Assembly: GCF_049673005.1 (NCBI RefSeq)
Contig: NZ_JBATXB010000131.1
Span: 1-7,106, forward strand
Direction: 5' to 3'
Length of the DNA: 7,106 nucleotides
Origin: Carnobacterium_A sp049673005
Lineage (GTDB): Bacteria; Bacillota; Bacilli; Lactobacillales; Carnobacteriaceae
Within the stretch, counting starts at the first letter, position 1. The number at the start of each line of letters is the position of its first letter. A program made the translations under genes and the position numbers. This document shows, in pieces, positions 4,313 through 7,106 of this stretch. A model generated the notes under the pieces. The model worked only from the letters and a program-made list of their open reading frames with translations, had not been told where the DNA came from and did no database searches.

Positions 4313-7106
4313 ATGAAGCGCAAAGATTTGATTTATCAATATGTTAAAAAAAATACAGCAAACTTGACTAAAGAAGAAATTGAATTCGGTAACGGATTAA
4401 CAACAAGTATAATTGCAGAACATCTAGACATTATACGCAATAATGTTAGCAAAGAATTGAATGAACTAGTTCGTGAAGAAAAAGTAATCAAAATAAGTGG
4501 CCGACCTGTTAGATATGTAGATGCTACATGTATGACTTGGAAACCATTAACAACTAAAGTAAATTCTTACAAAGAAGATATACTCCTAACTGAAACCAAA
4601 GAGACGTTGAAAAAGAAACGAAAAAATAAACTAGATAAAAATTTGTTTGACTATATGATTGGTTCAAATGGTAGTTTGAAAAACCAAATGGAGCAGGCTA
4701 AAGCAGCAATATTTTATCCCCCAAAAGGGCTAAATAGTTTAATTATTGGTCCAACCGGATCAGGTAAAACATTTTTTGCAAATGCAATGTATGAGTATTC
4801 TCAATCAAAAAGTGTTATTGATAAAAATAAATCAATGATTATATTTAATTGTGCGGACTATTCTCAAAATCCACAGTTATTAATGTCGCATTTATTTGGA
4901 CATGCTAAAGGATCTTATACTGGAGCAACAGAAGACAAAGATGGTTTGCTTCTTAAAGCAGACAAGAATATGCTGTTTTTAGACGAAATCCATCGCTTAC
5001 CACCAGAAGGTCAAGAGATGCTTTTCTATTTTATGGATACTGGAACTTTTCAACGAATGGGAGATACAGAAGAGCGTTTAACGGCTAATGTCCGTATTAT
5101 TTGTGCTACGACAGAGGATCCTGATTCTGCATTGTTGAAAACATTTGTCAGACGTATACCTATTACAATCCAACTTCCCTCATTTAATGATCGCCCACCC
5201 AAAGAACGTGTTCAGCTAGTAAAATTACTTTTGTCCATCGAAGCAAAAAGAATAAATAAACGAATCGTAGTAGATGAGAATGTTGTTAAAGCCTTACTAG
5301 GTAGTGTTACTTATGGGAACGTAGGACAATTAAAATCTAATGTTCAATTAGCTTGTGCTAAGGGTTTTTTAAATAGTATGGATAATCACAAAGAAGTAGT
5401 AATTGTTATGGATGATTTAACACCAATCATACAAGATGGCTTAATTAATCTAGCTAAGCATCGTGAAGAATTAAATGAGATTTCTAACCACTTAGAGCCT
5501 AGATTAGTTTTGCAACCGGATAATTCTGTTTATATTTTAGAAAAAGATGCTTATGAACTGCCTTTTAATCTATATGAAATAATAGGAGATAAAGCAGCGT
5601 TGCTAAAAGCTGAAGGTGTGAGCGCTGAAAATATTGAAAATTTTATCACAACAGATATTAACTTGCATCTAAAGTCGTTTTATAGAACTAATAAGTTGAA
5701 TTTCGATAATGAAAAAAGTTTAAAAGATATTGTCGATCAAGAAATTATTACATTAACAAAAGAAATACGAGCTATGGTAGAAGAACACTTGGAATACCAG
5801 TTTAAAGATAACTTCTTGTATGCGATGAGTCTGCATTTAAGTTCATTTATTAAGCGGGCTAAAGAAGGCGTCGTACAAACTAAGACGAACAAAGAGTTAG
5901 AAAATTTAATTTCTAACTATAAAAAAGAATATTCTGTAGCTTTGATGATCAAGGATCATATCAAAACAAAATATCAAATTGTGGTTCCTGAAGTAGAATG
6001 CTGGTACTTAACGATGCTATTGGTTTCATTAAAAGAACAGAATTTAGTTGGACAAGTCGGAATTATTGTAGCTGCCCATGGTAGAAGTACGGCAACGAGC
6101 ATGGTCCAAGTAGTGACTAAATTATTGAATGTTCAAAATATCATTGCTGTTGATATGCCTTTAGAAATGAGTCCTCATCATGTTTATACTGTGATACAAG
6201 ATGCTGTTCAACGAGTAAACGAAGGAAATGGTGTCCTGTTATTAGTAGATATGGGCTCATTAACAACGTTTGGTAATAAATTAATGAGAGAAATGGATAT
6301 ACCTATTAAGACTATTGATATGGTAACTACGCCTGTTGTATTAGAAGCAGCTAGAAAAATTTCATTGATGGATAGCTCATTAGATGAAATTTATGATACG
6401 TTAAAAAACTTTAGAGGATACAGCAACTTTTTAGATTACCCTCATCCATCAAAAAAAGAAGATGTAACTGAAAAAGTCTACCTACCAAAAGCGATTATTA
6501 CAATTTGTTCAACTGGAGAAGGTACGGCTGTTATTATAAAGCAACGCGTTGAAGAATTACTGTCTAACTTTATAGATGAAGAAATTGAAGTGATTTCTGT
6601 ATCTTTATTAAATATGGATGAAACAATTAGAAAAATAGCAGAAACCTATCAAATACTAGCGACTGCAGGTGTAAGTAAACCCTCTATTCGAGTTCCTCAT
6701 TTGACTTTAGAAGAATTGTTTCAATCTTTTGGCAAAGAGCGAATTAAGCAAGTCGTTTTGGATAGTCAAGAGTCAGAATCGAATTTAGTTGAATCTATTG
6801 ATACAAAAGAGTTATGTGAAGAATATTTAGGTATGTACTTTACTTTTTTAAACCCTCAAAAACTAATAACTATTTTATGGGAGTACAGTGAAATAATAGA
6901 AATAGACATGAAGCAAACGTTTAGTAACAGTTTGAAAATTGGACTCATCATGCATATAGCGGGTGTGTTAGAACGAGTGCTTTTAAATGACACACTTTCT
7001 TCAGAGCAAGAAGAGGATCAAGAGAATAACCCTTATTTTGACGCAGTCACTAAGGCGAATGACTTGGTAAAAGCTAAATTGAATCTTATCATTCCTGATA
7101 ATGAAA
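4313..7106 (+). CDS. LevR/ManR-type sigma-54-dependent PTS regulator (3' end outside window)
   Basis: This 931-codon open frame encodes a transcription activator with the LevR/ManR/MptR layout. Residues 1-75 form a winged helix-turn-helix. Residues about 115-375 are an AAA+ sigma-54 activator domain with Walker A GPTGSGKT (146-153), sigma-54 contact loop GSYTGA (200-205, a variant of GAFTGA), Walker B LFLDEIH (221-227), arginines 280-281, and GNVGQLKS (335-342). PRD1 spans about 445-575 with His508. An EIIA-Man-like domain (about 582-705) carries His589 in AAHGRSTA. An EIIB-Gat-like domain (about 726-825) carries Cys732 in CSTGEGTA. PRD2 starts near 830 and carries His881 in IMHIAGVLERVL. His589 and His881 correspond to Bacillus subtilis LevR His585 (HPr target) and His869 (EIIB target). 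The start has AGGCGG seven bases upstream and an in-frame TAA at 4289-4291. By comparison with LevR (about 938 residues), roughly 20 residues are missing. The regulated operon, probably a mannose-class PTS, is not visible here. Confidence 0.95.
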   Translation, partial: MKRKDLIYQYVKKNTANLTKEEIEFGNGLTTSIIAEHLDIIRNNVSKELNELVREEKVIKISGRPVRYVDATCMTWKPLTTKVNSYKEDILLTETKETLKKKRKNKLDKNLFDYMIGSNGSLKNQMEQAKAAIFYPPKGLNSLIIGPTGSGKTFFANAMYEYSQSKSVIDKNKSMIIFNCADYSQNPQLLMSHLFGHAKGSYTGATEDKDGLLLKADKNMLFLDEIHRLPPEGQEMLFYFMDTGTFQRMGDTEERLTANVRIICATTEDPDSALLKTFVRRIPITIQLPSFNDRPPKERVQLVKLLLSIEAKRINKRIVVDENVVKALLGSVTYGNVGQLKSNVQLACAKGFLNSMDNHKEVVIVMDDLTPIIQDGLINLAKHREELNEISNHLEPRLVLQPDNSVYILEKDAYELPFNLYEIIGDKAALLKAEGVSAENIENFITTDINLHLKSFYRTNKLNFDNEKSLKDIVDQEIITLTKEIRAMVEEHLEYQFKDNFLYAMSLHLSSFIKRAKEGVVQTKTNKELENLISNYKKEYSVALMIKDHIKTKYQIVVPEVECWYLTMLLVSLKEQNLVGQVGIIVAAHGRSTATSMVQVVTKLLNVQNIIAVDMPLEMSPHHVYTVIQDAVQRVNEGNGVLLLVDMGSLTTFGNKLMREMDIPIKTIDMVTTPVVLEAARKISLMDSSLDEIYDTLKNFRGYSNFLDYPHPSKKEDVTEKVYLPKAIITICSTGEGTAVIIKQRVEELLSNFIDEEIEVISVSLLNMDETIRKIAETYQILATAGVSKPSIRVPHLTLEELFQSFGKERIKQVVLDSQESESNLVESIDTKELCEEYLGMYFTFLNPQKLITILWEYSEIIEIDMKQTFSNSLKIGLIMHIAGVLERVLLNDTLSSEQEEDQENNPYFDAVTKANDLVKAKLNLIIPDNE

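Overview
The window looks like chromosomal DNA of a low-GC Gram-positive bacterium in the Lactobacillales. The best guess is Carnobacterium or a close relative. This rests on the AT-rich sequence, strong AGGAGG-like ribosome sites, the gene order pgk-tpiA-gpmI-eno, and a LevR/ManR-type PTS-controlled activator. The cofactor-independent mutase gpmI lies inside the glycolytic cluster, as in Bacillus, Listeria and Carnobacterium; as I recall, enterococci and lactobacilli usually lack it there. The genus is an inference.

Bases 1-4125 hold the lower glycolytic cluster, all on the + strand. They comprise the last 69 codons of pgk, complete tpiA, complete gpmI (its ATG overlaps the tpiA stop by one base) and complete eno. 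The products interconvert the triose phosphates and take 1,3-bisphosphoglycerate through 3-phosphoglycerate and 2-phosphoglycerate to phosphoenolpyruvate. No terminator is visible between pgk, tpiA and gpmI, so they probably share one transcript, whose promoter would lie upstream of the window. A 295-base gap separates gpmI from eno. It holds a good sigma-A-type promoter, a perfect 12-base palindrome touching its -35 box, and a leader of about 190 bases with a clear hairpin. Eno can therefore probably be transcribed both by read-through and from its own promoter.

Bases 4126-4312 form a dense regulatory junction. It contains a 10-bp hairpin without a T-tract, a strong intrinsic terminator, and, starting at the next base, a perfect 13-bp inverted repeat. 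The right arm of that repeat covers the -35 region of an extended -10 promoter for the next gene.

From 4313 to the end runs a 931-codon open frame with no stop in the window. It encodes a LevR/ManR/MptR-type sigma-54 activator: winged HTH, AAA+ domain, PRD1, EIIA-Man-like, EIIB-Gat-like and PRD2. Such proteins switch on mannose/glucose-class PTS operons in response to the phosphorylation state of HPr and EIIB. PTS sugar uptake consumes the phosphoenolpyruvate that enolase makes, so the two halves of the window are metabolically linked, although the terminator separates their transcripts.

I found no mobile element, CRISPR array, tRNA, rRNA or clearly new system. The genes belong to well-known families. 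The less explained parts are the two regulatory intergenic regions.
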